Origin: Dasypus novemcinctus
Lineage: Eukaryota; Chordata; Mammalia; Cingulata; Dasypodidae
NCBI RefSeq assembly: GCF_030445035.2
Contig: NC_080682.1
Span: 34,082,770 to 34,146,769 of the forward strand
Length of the DNA: 64,000 nt
Direction of reading: 5' to 3'
Below are positions 34,821-47,935 of the stretch, piece after piece (the stretch's first letter is position 1; every line of letters begins with the position of its first letter). The notes beneath the pieces were generated by a model. The model was not told where the DNA came from, ran no database searches, and worked only from the letters and a program-made list of their open reading frames with translations. The position numbers and the translations under genes are program-made.

Positions 34821-35944
34821 ATTTTCTAGTTTATGTAATTGTTAATTTTATTCAAAAATAAATTCTTGAGTAAATTTCTTTTCAAATTTTTAATAGAGAA
34901 AAGTTTTAAAGCTAATAAATACTAATTAATCTAAATATTATAGTAATCCATAAAATTTAATCTAGTATTTGTTAAGATTGCCTTTAAAAATCTCTCTATG
35001 TAATCTGTAATTGCAGTTTCAGTTTTCTCAGATATTCTAAATCTATTTAAGAAATTACTTTTATCATTTTTTAAAAACTGCTTATTTTCATTATTTAAAC
35101 TTTTGCAACAAGTATAATGTTTGCACTGAAGTCATTTTTATTTTGAATTAATATTAAAATATTCTTTATAATTTTACATTTGGTCATTTTACTGAATGAT
35201 TTTTCATTGATTAAAATACAGGTTAATCTCTATTTCAGAAGTAAAATTTTTCACTTGTTCATAATTGTTAATTTATTCAAATCATTGAAAATTGCATTAA
35301 TTCCTCTAAATACTTATTTTGTATGAAAATTTATCATATATAATATTATGTATAGTACCTCATTCAGACTTATTTTTAAATTGTCTATATACTTATATTG
35401 TCAATAATTTATATTTACTGTAATTATTCTTTGTCATGTTATAATTAGGGATGCCTTTGATAACATTTATTTTCTAATAATATTCTTTTAATTAATCTCT
35501 CATATTATACAGTCATTGCACCTATTTTCATATATATAAGATCATATATATATATATATGATCTTTACCTTTTCTGGTCTTTTTTCTTTAATAAAAACTC
35601 TGCTTGCCTTGATTTAATTTTTGTATATTTCTATGTTAGAAATTGTATCCTGTTGGTTTGTGTTGGCAGCTATGATCAACAGATTCTATAATTTATTAGA
35701 CAATAATAAGTACAGGAAAAGTTCATTTTAACTACGTTCAGGCTACCCCTTTTCTTCTATAAGGTATTCTATATAAAGCATTTATTATATTATTAAATAT
35801 ATTACTATAACTTTTGTGCAATATGAAAACACTATACTGTTTGCATTTTCCCTCTTCTGTCTCTACTTACATCAAAGCAATTATATTGTTTTCAGGATGT
35901 AGTCTGGAGCAATTTTTTTTTTTTTCATTGCTCAGTATTCTCAA
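34821..35944. other. AT-rich non-coding DNA
   Basis: No gene or repeat family recognised. It contains the perfect palindrome listed separately. Confidence 0.5.
35538..35565. repeat. Perfect 28-bp AT palindrome
   Basis: AAGATCATATATAT followed by its exact reverse complement, centred on a (TA)n core. It could form a hairpin or cruciform. Confidence 0.85.
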
Positions 35945-35975
35945 ACCATCTTTCTTTTTCTTTCTTTTTTCTTTT

Positions 35976-36031
<56 letters not shown>

Positions 36032-36140
36032 TGTTCCTTCCTTTTCTTTCTTTTCTCTTTTCCTTCTTCCTCCCTCCTTCCCTCCTTCCCTCTCTCCCTT
36101 CCTTCTTTCCTTCCTTCTTCCCTTCCTACTTCCCTTCCTT
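35945..36140. repeat. (CTTT)n and pyrimidine-rich tract
   Basis: A long run of CTTT units that degrades into CCTT and CCTC units. Open frames through it are repeat artefacts. Confidence 0.95.
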
Positions 36141-36144
36141 CCTT

Positions 36145-36500
36145 ATATTTATTTGTTACAGATATTATTTGTTTACAAATAGAAAAATCATGCCTGACAT
36201 TCAGAATTCCATTAAACCCTCCCTATTATTAAACATTTCATTAATGTTGTACTTTGTTACAATTAATGAAAGAACAATTTTTATGATTGTGCTTTTAACT
36301 ATAGCCCATGATTACATTAAGTTTCATTGTTCATGGTGCTCATTCATTTAAGAAAATATTATAATAATATATATGTAACCTAATACTTCCCTTTTTAACA
36401 ATATTCAAAATTTTTTTGTTCATATTACTATGTTCAAAGTTCTATGTATTTTAACACTTCATCTATTTAAATAATGATAAATGACAAAGACTGAAATAAA
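36145..36500 (-). mobile_element. Old L1 3' UTR fragment
   Basis: Blocks for 'tgttacaattaatgaaagaac' (first 20 bases compared) and 'aactatagcccatgattac' resemble the shared eutherian L1 3' UTR motif, in complement orientation. It is weakly preserved. Confidence 0.5.
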
Positions 36501-37884
36501 GAGTCTAGGTAGATCGGTTTTGTTTGTTGTTTGAATCTAATCTTCCTAGGGTCTTTTGCCATTCATGGACTTGAATTTTGATATCTTTCTTTATTTTTAG
36601 AACTATGTATTTCTTCTTATGCACTTTTTCTCAATTCTTGTGGTAGTACTTTAAGTATGTGTGTATTATAACATTTTGTATTGTCCCAGAGCTCTTGGAT
36701 ACTTTTCCTTAGATATTATTTTTTCTTTAAAAATATATCCTGTTTCTTTCATACCTACTGTCTTATCATAAAGTTTACTGATATTTACCTCATCTGTATT
36801 GACTCTACTGATGATCCTGTTGATGGAATTTTCTTGTTCTTATATTGTACATGTTGTGCATTTGCTTTGTAAATGTTCTATTTCTACTATTTCATTGGAC
36901 ACTTCCTAATAGTTCCCATCCCTGTCACACAGTTTTTCATTGTATCTGATTATGTTGTCTATCTTCTCCACTAAATCTTTTAACACAGTAATTGCCAATG
37001 TTCTTTAGTCAAAAACCACCAAGAATACCTGTAGTTGAGCAATTTGGTTTTATTAATCATTGCAATGAGCAAGAACACATGCCATAGGGAAATGCATAAT
37101 TTCTAAGAAGGTTTTAGAAAGAATCTATAAAAGGATTTTGTTGTTGGTTGTGTAATTAGGAAGAGAGTATAAGGAGCTTTAGTTTGGATGCTTTCAGGAA
37201 CCAGGAGCAATTCTCTGATTGAGTATCTCAATAAATTTTATCTGCCATTTGGCAGACTAAAGTAAACATAAAGCTGTAATTAGTAAAGAAATAGCAGTTC
37301 CTAATTTAGTAAGAAAGGAGGAGGATGATATTTGATATTTTGCAGGTGACACACTGATCTTGTCTGAAGGCAGCCCAGACTTCACCTTTCATTCTCATGA
37401 GCACTTGGCAGAGAACAGCAAGAAGATATTGCAAATGAATGTACAGCCTTTAATTCTATGGCTCCATGTTTTTTCCAAATGACAATCTAGCCAAGACGTG
37501 ACTTTAACAGTTCTGTAAAATTTATTTTTATTACTCCTACTTTCTTGCCCAGCGTACACATCTTTCTCCCAACCTCTGCCAAAGGTGAATCTGATTGTCT
37601 CATCTCCTCTTTGAGTGGCTTGATCTTACTTGGTATTCAATTTCTTGGATATTTCCATCTTTATCTTTCTGGTTGGTGCAGTAAAAGTTATGATTCTGTA
37701 GTTTAATGGATTTTTCTAAACAATGTTATTCACACATTATACTATCTGTCTAAAGTGCACAATAAATGACTCTCAATATAATACAAGCATTGTACATTTA
37801 TCACTGCAATCAATTTTAGAACTTTTACTATAGTCCAAAAGTAAAACTTTCAAGCTCCTTATACCCCCTATTATTGACCTTTAG
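36501..37884. other. Mostly unassigned; possible old L1 ORF1 remnants
   Basis: About 36520-37000 has phrases reminiscent of minus-strand L1 ORF1, but too diverged to be sure. I recognise nothing in 37000-37884 beyond an AATAAA near 37231. Confidence 0.35.
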
Positions 37885-40130
37885 AATTGGTATAGTACTT
37901 TTTTGTAATAATAAATTTTATTTCTTTTAGAGAAATGTTAGATTTACAGAAAAAATTGCACCAAAAATATAGGGAATTCCTATATTGCACCCCAACACCC
38001 AAACACATTGTTACCACTATTATTAACATCTTACATTAGTGTAGCACATTTCTTAAAATTGATTAATCAATATTAAAGCATTGCTGCTAATTAAAGTCTG
38101 TAGTTTGGTTCACACTTTGTACAATACAGTCTTCTAGGTTTTGACAAATGTATAACATCATGCATCCCTCATTGCAGTACAATATCTATTAATTTCACTG
38201 CCTTAAAAATTCCCTATATGCCACCTAAAAGATTCCTCCTCCTCCCTTCTGAACACCTACCAACGACTACATCAATATTACACTATTTTCTTTCAACACA
38301 ATATAATAAAAACAATAACAAATCTACTTTGTCTGTGGCTATACTACCCCTTTATGTCTGTTCATTCCTTAGTCTTGAAGGATTTGGGGTGATGTCTGCT
38401 CTGACAGATTCAGGTTGCAAAAGGGCTTAGATATTATGAGGTGGATGGAAGGAATTGTTCAGCTTGCACTTACTGATACTCTTTGTTTTTTCAAATGGAA
38501 CTTGTCCATCACCACTGTTTTGCTGGTTGCCCAGGGAAAGTCCAACCACCTGTAGAGTAGAATTTAACTGAAACACTGCTAGGATTCCGCATTCATTCAG
38601 CATATGAGATTAGGTATCTGAAAGATATATTTAATAGGTATATCGAGAATTACAGATTTAAATAAAAGAAATAGAAAAATCATTAGTTCAAGAATTATAA
38701 ATGAGTATAACTCTGTTATATTGAGGAAATAGATTATCATATAGTCCCAAATAGGCCCACCAAGGGGGTGTTGATTACATGAGACTATGTGAGTTATCTC
38801 TGATATCTGAATGTCCCCAGAGTCCTCAAGAGCATTCTTGTTTGAGGCTTTGTTTACTGCAGCACTGGTAAAATCTGCCTGAAATCCACATAAGTATAAC
38901 CTATGGAATGACCTCCCAACTCACAGTCTTTTAGCCATAGAAAATGGCAGCCAGCATCCATGTGGAATCTGAGCCTCCTCTTGACATAGAGGTGCAATGG
39001 ACACAACCAATCCAATGTCCACATAGAAGAGGTGGCATTGGATTGGGAAAAGTGGACATGGTGGACGATGGGTATGGGGAAGGGCAGGAAGAGATGAGAG
39101 GTGGGGGCGTATTTGGGACGTGGAGCTGCCCTGGATGGCGCCTCGGGGGTGATCACCGGACATCGTGGATCCTCACAGGGCCCACTGGATGGAATAGAGG
39201 AGAGTATGGGCCATGATGTGGACCATTGTCTATGAGGTGCAGAGGTGCCCAAAGATGTACTTACCAAATCCAATGGATGTGTCATGATGATGGGAACGAG
39301 TGTTGTTGGGGGGGAAGAGGGGAGGTTGGGGGGTTGGGTTGAATGGGACCTCACATATATATTTTTAATGTAATATTATTACAAAGTCAATAAAAAAAAT
39401 AAAAAAAATAAAAAAAATTTAAAAAAAAAGAAATTTTTTTAAAATTTCCTGTTTCCCCTTTGGTCAATCTTATTTTTCAAATGTATCACTGGTTACCACA
39501 TGGTAATAATTCTTTAGCACCAGTGACACTTAACCCTGGGAGTCATTTCTCACTTGAGGAGAAGGTAGTGAGTTCATTTGCCGATTCTGGCTTATAAAGA
39601 GGCCACATTTGAGTAACAAAGAGGATTCCAGGACATAACTCTTAGGTATTAATTATAATTAGGCTGTTTCATTTTTATAGGAATAGGGTTCATAAGTACA
39701 AGTATTAAGATAGAGTACTTGACATATTGGTTTGCTTTCTTCCCCCAGTTTTAGGAGAGTATTTTATTTGTTAATCTCCCCAAAAAAGCAAAATTCCAAA
39801 ATAACCACCCTCTGAATGAATAGTTCTATAATAAAACATTTTGAATCATCATTTCTTCTCTCTCCAAGGTGTACTCTTTTATGTAACCACATTTTAGAGC
39901 AAACTGATACATAGAAATACTGCCTGTTAAGGGCATATAGCACTTGCTATATAAGCTCCCAGTATCTGGTATAATTCCTTGTCAATCAAGGGGTGTCTTC
40001 TTTTGGCATCCCTCTTTTGATAGAAACTTATTGCAAAAGTTTCTCTTCTTAATAGGAAAATATTTTCAAAAATCCTTCTCCACCCCTTTCCACTTCATTT
40101 GAAAACATTTGTACAGAATAAAAATGTTCC
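37885..40130 (-). mobile_element. Old L1 3' UTR, interrupted
   Basis: 37885-38943 has the old L1 3' motif ('ttttgacaaatgtataac', 'tcactgccttaaaaat'). 39430-40130 shares 'gggagtcat', 'ggccacatttgagtaac' and 'aactcttagg' with 4470-4590 in the same orientation. A plus-strand L1 3' end (38944-39429) splits it. Confidence 0.6.
38944..39429 (+). mobile_element. Short L1 3' end insertion
   Basis: From 'gcagccagcatccatgtgg' to the A-rich tail this aligns with 44320-44860. It includes the G-rich tract and 'gaatgggacctcac' near the end. It is inserted into an older L1 3' UTR of opposite orientation. No clear TSD. Confidence 0.75.
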
Positions 40131-40836
40131 CTGCCCAACTGTGGTTAAAACACTGAATGTTGAAGAATATCTGGTTTACTATAAGTTCCTGGGCTATATA
40201 CTTTGGCATTTATAGAGAAAGTTGAATCTCAAGCTCTATTACTCCCCAAAATGGGTAAAATAAGTGAGAATTTGATCAGAACAGTACAAAGCTGAGCCAT
40301 TTTATGATGGAAAAAAACAGGCATTCTCAAACATCAGTGATACCTAGGCTTGTTGATGACAAAGCCTGGGTGTAATTAGCTTCCAGTTCCATATAGAGAA
40401 TATATTTTAGAGATAGTTAGCAGAGTATTGAGATATATGAAGAGAACTGAAAGCTGGTGAAGGCACAGAGTAAAGGATCCCAGGAAATTTTAGTGCCATT
40501 TTCACTGAGTGAGTCAATAGTATAGAAACCTAAAGATCTTGGCTGTGATCCCCCTAGGAAAATTTTTATGGGACTGCTTCAAAAAATATGAATGCCAGCT
40601 GACATCTTCTGGCTCACTGTGATAAATGAGCAGCTCCAGCACAAACTACACTGAGAGACTTAATGCTAGGGAGTATAGTAGAGGTATTTCTTGCCAAACG
40701 GGAGCTCTTTGATGAATAGGGAATATTTTTTTGGCTTCTGCTTCAGGGATGGTTGGCAGTACCATCACACAATCTCCATCATTCCAATCAACTGGGGAAA
40801 TTTTCTGCCATCAACAGGAAAGAGAATACTACACTT
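40131..40836. other. Unassigned DNA
   Basis: Nothing recognised between two L1-derived blocks. Confidence 0.45.
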
Positions 40837-40849
40837 AGAATTTCATTAA
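40837..40849. repeat. Left TSD of truncated L1
   Basis: AGAATTTCATTAA, identical to 44866-44878. Confidence 0.9.
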
Positions 40850-42034
40850 ACTACAAAGCTACAGTAGTGAAAACAGCATGGTATTGGCATAAGGAGAGAC
40901 ACACAGACAAATGGAATTGAATTGAAAGTTATGATATAGAACCTCATACATATAGCCATATAATATTTGATAAAGCCACCAAACCCTCTCAACTGGGAGA
41001 GAATGGCCTAGTCAACAAATGGTGCCTGGAGAACTGGATATCCATATGTACAAGAAAGAAAGAGGATTACCATCTCACACCTTATACAAAGATCAACTCA
41101 AGATGAATCAAAGACCTAAATATAAGAGCCAAGACCATAAAGACCTTGGAAAGCAATGTAGGGAAACATCTACAAGACCTTGTAATAGCAAATGGCTTCA
41201 TGACCATCACACCAAAAGCACAAGCAGCAAAAGAACAAATAGATAAATGGGACCTCCTCAAAATTAAAGCCTTCTGAACCTCAAAGGAGTTTCTCAAGAA
41301 AGTGACAAGGGAGCCTACACAATGGGAGAAAATATTTGGCAACCATATATCCAATAAAAGACTTATAACCTGCATATATAAAGAACTCCTTTATCTGGAA
41401 AATAAAGGTAAACAACCCATTTAAAAAATGAGAAAAAGATTTAAACAGACACTTCTCCAAAGAAGAAATACAAATGGCTAAAAATTACATGAAAAAATGC
41501 TCCAAATATTTAGCTATCAGGGAAATGCAAATCAAAACTACAATGAGATACCATCTTATTCCCATAAGATGGGCAGCTATGAAAAAAACAGAAGAATACA
41601 AATGCTGGAGAGGATGTGAAGAAATGGGAACACTCATCCACTGCTGGTGGGAATGCAGAAGGATCCAACCATTCTGGAGGACAGTTTGGCGCTTTCTCAA
41701 AAAACTAACCATGGATTTGCCATATGACCCAGCAATTCCACTGCTGGGTATATACCCAGCAGAAGTGAAAACAAGAACACAAACCAATATATGCACACCA
41801 ATGTTCATAGCAGCATTGTTCACTATCGCCAAAAGTTGGAATCAACTCAAATGCTCATCAACAGATGAATGGATCAATAAAATATGGTATATACATACAA
41901 TGGAATACTACTCGGCTTTAAGAACAAATACACTACAAACACACATGATAACATGGATGAATCTTGAGAACCTTATGTTGAGTGAAGCAACCCAGACATT
42001 GAAGGACAAATACTACATGACCTCAATGGTATGA
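40850..42034 (+). pseudogene. L1 ORF2 C-terminal part, truncated
   Basis: Frames at 41019-41246 and 41474-42034. The second is 186 codons with '[18 protein letters not shown]', '[12 protein letters not shown]' and '[13 protein letters not shown]', the ordinary L1 ORF2 C-terminus. Endonuclease and RT are absent because of 5' truncation, and a frame change lies between the two pieces. It is better preserved than the 6117-9935 copy in this part. Confidence 0.9.
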
Positions 42035-44865
42035 AATAGGCAAGCTGTCTCAGAAAGCTAGAGACTGGAAGATAGGCTTACAGGAAATCGGGGGATAGAG
42101 GAAGGATGTAAGCTGACATCTACATAGTGAAATCTATGATAGGCTGGAGGTGAGTATGTGCAAAGGAAGAGATAAAATGGGGGCACAGGGTTACCTTTGG
42201 GTGGGGCTTTGCGGGGTTGAGGGGGTCTATGGATGGGCGGATGGGTAATATTGCCCAAGAAATTCAGGAGAGGGTGGGGCAATATAAGAACATAGGAGAT
42301 TGTCAGGTGTTAGTTGAGAGTATAATGCTGAGAAAATCTTTTCAAAATATAATTAGGAAAGTTACCTGTTTAAGATACTCAAAGGGAATAACCTGATGCA
42401 GGACAGACTCCTAGGGAATACCTGAATGCTCATTTTGCTAGAGTGGGTTATACCATTGGGTAGAAACCCATATAATGAGAGTGAAGGTAGACCCACATCC
42501 TGGGGAGGACTAATGCCATCAAATAGAGGGAACTGTACCTCTCAAGAGAAAAGGTGGCTCCCAGGGCATTAGGGCAGTTGAACAAGTCAAACCCTCAACA
42601 CTGTTGCAAGTATCTCTGAACATGGCTCCTCAAGAAATGAAGATTGACTGTCACTGTGGGCCCCAAGGGGAGGGGGAAATAGATATTAAATAGATGGAAC
42701 CAAAATAAATGTGAGGGCAAAAGAAGTGTTTCCCAAGAGTACACAAGGATGGATATAAAATATGTAATATTACACCAAAAACATATAGGGGACAACAGAA
42801 TAATAATGTAAAACATAGGATAACTAAAAAGTTTAGAAAACTGTATAGCCTAAAGTATAAACCACAATGTAAACACAAATGTTATCTTGTTTGAAAGCTA
42901 TTGTCTCAATATCTGTACATCAGTTTCAGTAAATATGATATGAATAAGTTAAAAGATTATCGCTGTGGAAGGGAAAAGGTTTTATAATGGATATGTGGGA
43001 GTACTGTATATTGTATAGATGAATTACTGTGATCTAGGCCTCTTGTGAAGAGAAGGTCAATAATTAGGAAAAAAGAAAAGAAAAAGATAGGATGTAGAAT
43101 TTTTCCAAATCAATATGAATTCCATATATAACCTTTAAACTCATCACTATATTCCATTTTACTAGTAAGGGAACATGACATTATATTGGGCTTCACTTTT
43201 CAGGAAGTTTTGGATCACAGAGTGGTTCAACAATGGCAGCAGAGGAATACTGGTATTGACAGGCGATATATGGTTGACAGGGAGTTATACAGGGCATGTG
43301 TCCAGGGTGCATGGAAATGTTTGGATATATTCATAGTGGAAACAATTGAAAACAACAGCTGGGGGGGTACTGGGTTCCTGGCCGGGGGGGGGGGGCTCTG
43401 TCATGGTCCCTAGGGGAGCAGCAGCAGTCCCCCAGTTGCAACGGTAAGGACAAGGAAGGAATGAGGGTCCAACAGTGAACCCCTGATACTAATGACTATG
43501 CTTGTGAGCCTATACACCTGAAATAAGAACAGGGCCTAGAGCAGCACTGTGCCTAAGAGTTCCCTCCTGACAGCCTCTGTGTTACTCAAATGTGGCCAGT
43601 CTCGAAGCCAACCTCAGCATGTAAATGCAATGCCTTCCCCCCAGCTTGGGACATGACACTCGGGATGAGCCTCCCTGGCACCGAGGGATTACCACCAAGT
43701 ACCAGCTGATGATGTAACTAGAAAATGACCTTGAATTAAAGGTTCAACGCAGACCAGCAGAATATCCCTGTCTACATATAATAACAGGAGTTAAAAATGC
43801 TGTTTGACCTAAAATAAGGGAGAAATGGAAAGGACAAATGAGTTTATATGGCTATGAGTCTCTAAAAAAGAGTCTGGAGGTTGTCAGAAGGATTGCCCTT
43901 ATGCACACCTGAGCAGAGTCTCAGAGACAGATAAAGTAGATACAACCCCAGGTATTGGTCCTTTTGAGGGCTAAAGAGGCCCATAGTTTCTATGGTCATG
44001 GCAGATGGGGTTCACTGCCATGTCAGTTAGCCCTTCTTTGGAGCTGGTGTTTCTGCGTGATGGAGCTGGACTCAGATGGGATCTCTTTTCACAAGCCTTT
44101 CATGCTACGTTACTGGAATTGTAGTTGGTGCTGGGGTTTAAGATATATCTAGGGGATTTGAATCTCTGGACTGACAATATGATAGCCAGGCCCTGAACCT
44201 CAACAGACTTCAGCTCCTACACTTTGATTTATTGGATTTACCCCACTCAGCTAACATGGAATTGAAGAATGTCAGCCACCACACCATGGAGCCTAGAGTG
44301 CCTACAACTGAAAGCAGGAGGATTGCATCCAGTATCCATGTGGAATCTAAGCCCCCCCTTGACATAGATGTGGAATGGACACAATCAAGCCAAGGTCCAC
44401 AGGAAGGAGGAATACAGTAAAGAATAGAGTGGATTTAATGATATTCTATTCATGAACTATTGCAGTTAATAATCGAGAAAATGTGGCATTAGTGTGGAAA
44501 AAGTGGCCATCGTGGCTGCCGGGTGCGGGGAATGGGAGGAAGAGATGAGATGTGGAGGCATTTTCGGGACTTGGAGTTGTCCTGGGTGGTGCTGCAGGGA
44601 CAATTGCTGGACATTGTATGTCCTCCCATTGCCCACTGGATGGAAGGTGGGAGTGTGGGCTATGGTGTGGACGACAGGCCATAGGGTGCAGCAATGCCCA
44701 GAGATGTACTCACCAGATGCAATGGGTGTGTCATGATGATGGGGGAGAGTGTTACTGTGGGGGGAGTGGTGGGGTGGGGGCGGTGGGGGTGAATGGGGAC
44801 CTCATATTTTTTCAATGTAATTTTTTAAAAAAATAAATAAATTGAGAAGAATTTGAAAAAAAAAA
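42035..44865 (+). other. L1 3' untranslated region, about 2.83 kb
   Basis: This is the plus-strand counterpart of 3279-6116. It has no conserved frame. A G-rich tract at 44755-44800 precedes 'gacctcatattttttcaatg' and the A-rich tail, as in the other copies. Confidence 0.85.
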
Positions 44866-44878
44866 AGAATTTCATTAA
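44866..44878. repeat. Right TSD of truncated L1
   Basis: AGAATTTCATTAA, identical to 40837-40849. Confidence 0.9.
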
Positions 44879-45139
44879 CGTTCCTTTCAGTGGTAGCTGG
44901 ATAGAAGATAGCTTTAGTTTCTTATCTGGACCAAAAATAACACCAAATCAACTGCTGGATTCAGTATTCCCAGCAGGATGAAAGGTCCCGGTTCCTATTA
45001 TCGAAAATGGAAAAGGGTAATATTTCTCTGCGCATCTCACATTATACACATTGATATCCTTGCTCTAGAACAAATATTTGTGCTTCTATGTGAGTTTTAT
45101 GAGAGAAAGTGTTCCATGAACCAGCCTTTAATAAAATTG

Positions 45140-45950
45140 CAGATTTTGGAAAAAAAGGAAACTGAATTTTGTTGGATGCCTTTTTGTCTTATAAAGATGA
45201 TCATATAAGGTTTTCCTTTGAGCTGTTAATATTGTGTATTATGTTAGTTGATTTTCTTATGTTGAACCAATCTTGCATACCTGATCAGGGTAGCTCATTT
45301 AATGTGTTGTTGGATTCAATTGGCATGTATTTTGTTGAAGATTTTTGCATCTAGTTTCATTAGAGAGATTGGTCAGAAATTTTTTTTTTTCATGTAGTGT
45401 CTTTATGTAGGTTTCACATTAGGGTGATGTTGCATCATAAAATGAGTTGGGTAATGTTCCTGTTCAATTTTTTGGAAGAGTTTGAGCAGGGTTCATGTTT
45501 ACAGAATATATTTAGTTCATAGTAGCACAATCAAGCAGTATTTATACTCTTGCATCTGTTGCTTTACTCAACATAAATTCCTCAAGGTTATCATATGTTA
45601 TCATATGTTTTACCTTATTTATTCTTACAGCTGCATAATATTTCATTGTGTGAATACACCATAGTTCATTTATCCATTCATCAGTTGATGGACACCTGGG
45701 TTGTTTCCAACTTTTGGAAATGGTGAATAAATGCTGCTATGAACATCTGTGCGTAGATGTCCATATCAATATTCTCACTTCTTCTGGGTATATGCCTAGT
45801 AGTGTATTTTTCATGTGGAAAATCTATCTTCAGCTTCTTTAAGAACTGCTGAACTATTCCCTATGGTGACTGTATGTCTCTACATTCCCACCAACAGTGA
45901 ATAAACGTTCCTATCTCTCCACATCCTCTCCAACCAATGTTCACATTCTC
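45140..45950 (-). mobile_element. L1 ORF2 fragments, minus strand
   Basis: 45165-45490 corresponds to the reverse transcriptase part (compare 8100-8470). 45520-45950 corresponds to the ORF2 C-terminus (compare 6120-6560), with the intervening ~1.7 kb missing. It is heavily mutated. Confidence 0.75.
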
Positions 45951-46105
45951 AGTGGCAATGCCCCAGGATGCATTTATCAATTGCAATGAATGTGCAACAC
46001 TAATGAAGGATGTTGTTTATGTGGGATGGTGTGGGAGGTGTGGGTAGTGGGACATATGGTAATTTCTATATTTTCTGTGTAATGTTCATGTAATTTATGT
46101 TTTTA
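45951..46105 (+). mobile_element. Short L1 3' end, plus strand
   Basis: Matches the last ~150 bp of the long L1 3' UTR ('atttatcaattgcaatgaat', a G-rich stretch, 'ttctgtgtaatg'). Confidence 0.6.
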
Positions 46106-46109
46106 AACT

Positions 46110-47285
46110 TTTTTTTAAAAGTCGGCATCCTTTCTTGATAAATCCATTTCAAAAGATAGGATTTGAAGGAAACTTCCTCAACATGATAATGGGCATGAAT
46201 GAAAAATGCACAGCAACATCATACTCAATGGTGAAAGGCTAAATGCTTTCCCTCTAAGATCTGGAATAGCACAGGATGCCCACTGTCACCACTCTTTTTC
46301 AACATCATGTTAGAAATACTTGCCAAAGCATGAAGACAAAAAAAAAACATAAAAGGCATCCAAATTAAAAAGGAAGAAATAAAACTTTCATTACTTGCAG
46401 ATGTCAAGTAATGATCCTATACAAAAAGTCCTGAAATAAACAACAAAGCAACTAGAACAAATAAATGAGTTCAGCAAAGTAACAGGATGCAAGATTAACA
46501 TGCAAAATTAGTAGATTATATGAACAATCTGAGGAGGAAATCAGAAACAAGTTTGCATTTACAATAGCAAATAAAGGAATGAAATATTTAGGAATCAACT
46601 TAACCAAGAATGAAAAGGACCTGTATTTAAAAACTATAAAAAAAAAGTGTTAAAGAAATCAAGGAACACATAAATAAATGGTTGGACATTCCATATTCAT
46701 GGATTGGAAGACCAAATATTGTTAAGATGTCAATTTTACTGAAATTGATTTACGGATTGAATGTAAACCTTATCAAAATTCCAAAAATCTTCAGAAATGG
46801 AATATACAATTATCAAATTTATTTGGAAGGGTTAGAAGCCCTTAATAGTGAAAAACCTCTTGAAAAGATGAATAAAGTTGGAGGATTCTAATCCCCTGAC
46901 ATTAAAGCATATCATAAAGCTACATTTGTAAACAACCACCACCACCAACAACAATATGGTATTAGCATAAAGATAGACATATTGACCAATGGAATTGAAT
47001 TGAGAGTTCATAAATAGAACCTTACATCTATGGTCAATTGATTTTTTACAATTCTTCCAAGTCTTCCCTACTAGGACATAATAATCTCATCAACAATTGT
47101 GCTGGAAAAAACTGATATCCATATAGAAAGGAAAGAAAGAGGACCCCTATGTCATACCTTATACAAATGGTAACTCAGAATGGATCCTAAACCTAAATAT
47201 AAGAATCAGAACCATAAAACTCCTAGAACAAAATGTAGGGAAATGACAGGAAGAAATTTTGGTAGGTGGTAGCTTTTTAGATCTT
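46110..47285 (+). mobile_element. L1 ORF2 fragment, plus strand
   Basis: RT-to-C-terminal ORF2 sequence, including 'ggatgcccactgtcaccact' near 46273 and a 'tttacaatagcaaataaagg' region. It has many stops and is truncated at both ends. Confidence 0.75.
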
Positions 47286-47291
47286 AAGCCC

Positions 47292-47935
47292 TATGGCAAT
47301 TTGATATTATTTATGAATTCCAAAAAGAGATATTGATTATATTTGTAAACTGGTCTGTTCCTCTAGACATGATACCTTTTGATTGTAATAAGTTCAAAGG
47401 CTTTACCTTTACTTAATTATGCTAAGATTAGGACTTTGATTTGACCACACCAGTAGGGCATGGCAGGTAGAGCCCCTACCCCCTTGGTGAGCTATATAAA
47501 TGAACACTCACTGAAGGAGTACACAGAAGTAGATACACAGAAAAGATACACAGAGGAAGGGAGACAGCTCCATAGACAAAGTAGAGGCCCTGGGAAGAGA
47601 GATAAGCCATTGACCTGATAGTTTACAGCTGACCTTGTGAAGAGAACTGAGCAGCTGAACCTGGGAAAGAGAGATGAGGCCTAATCCAGCCTACAGCTGA
47701 AATCTAAAGAAGCTGGACCCAGGAGCTGTAAGAGGGAAGGGGAAGGCTGAACCATCATTGATATCATCCACTATCTTGCTTCAGCACATGGCAGCAGAGT
47801 TTGGTAAGGGAATAACCTTGAGTTGGATACTTTAGGGCCTTGTAATTGTAAGGTTTTATCACAAATAAATACCCTTTATAAAAGCCACAAGATTTCTGGT
47901 ACTTTGCAGCAGCACCCCTTTGGCTTACTAATAGA
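47292..47935 (+). repeat. 5' LTR of ERVL-type element
   Basis: Starts TATGGCAATTTG and ends CTAATAGA, slightly decayed from TG...CA. Contains 'ctatataaatg' (TATA box) and 'aataaatacc' (polyadenylation signal). Confidence 0.7.

Larger units (their letters stand above)
40850..44865 (+). mobile_element. 5'-truncated L1 with ORF2 end and full 3' UTR
   Basis: This L1 starts inside ORF2 and runs through the ORF2 stop at 42034, then a 2.83-kb 3' UTR and an A-rich tail. A perfect 13-bp TSD (AGAATTTCATTAA) proves that the ORF2 piece and the long 3' UTR arrived together. It aligns to the minus-strand L1 at 3279-7290. Confidence 0.9.

Noticed and set aside
35814..36351. Overlapping frames of 122 and 106 codons
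   Set aside because: They run through (CTTT)n; the translation is repetitive Phe/Leu/Ser.
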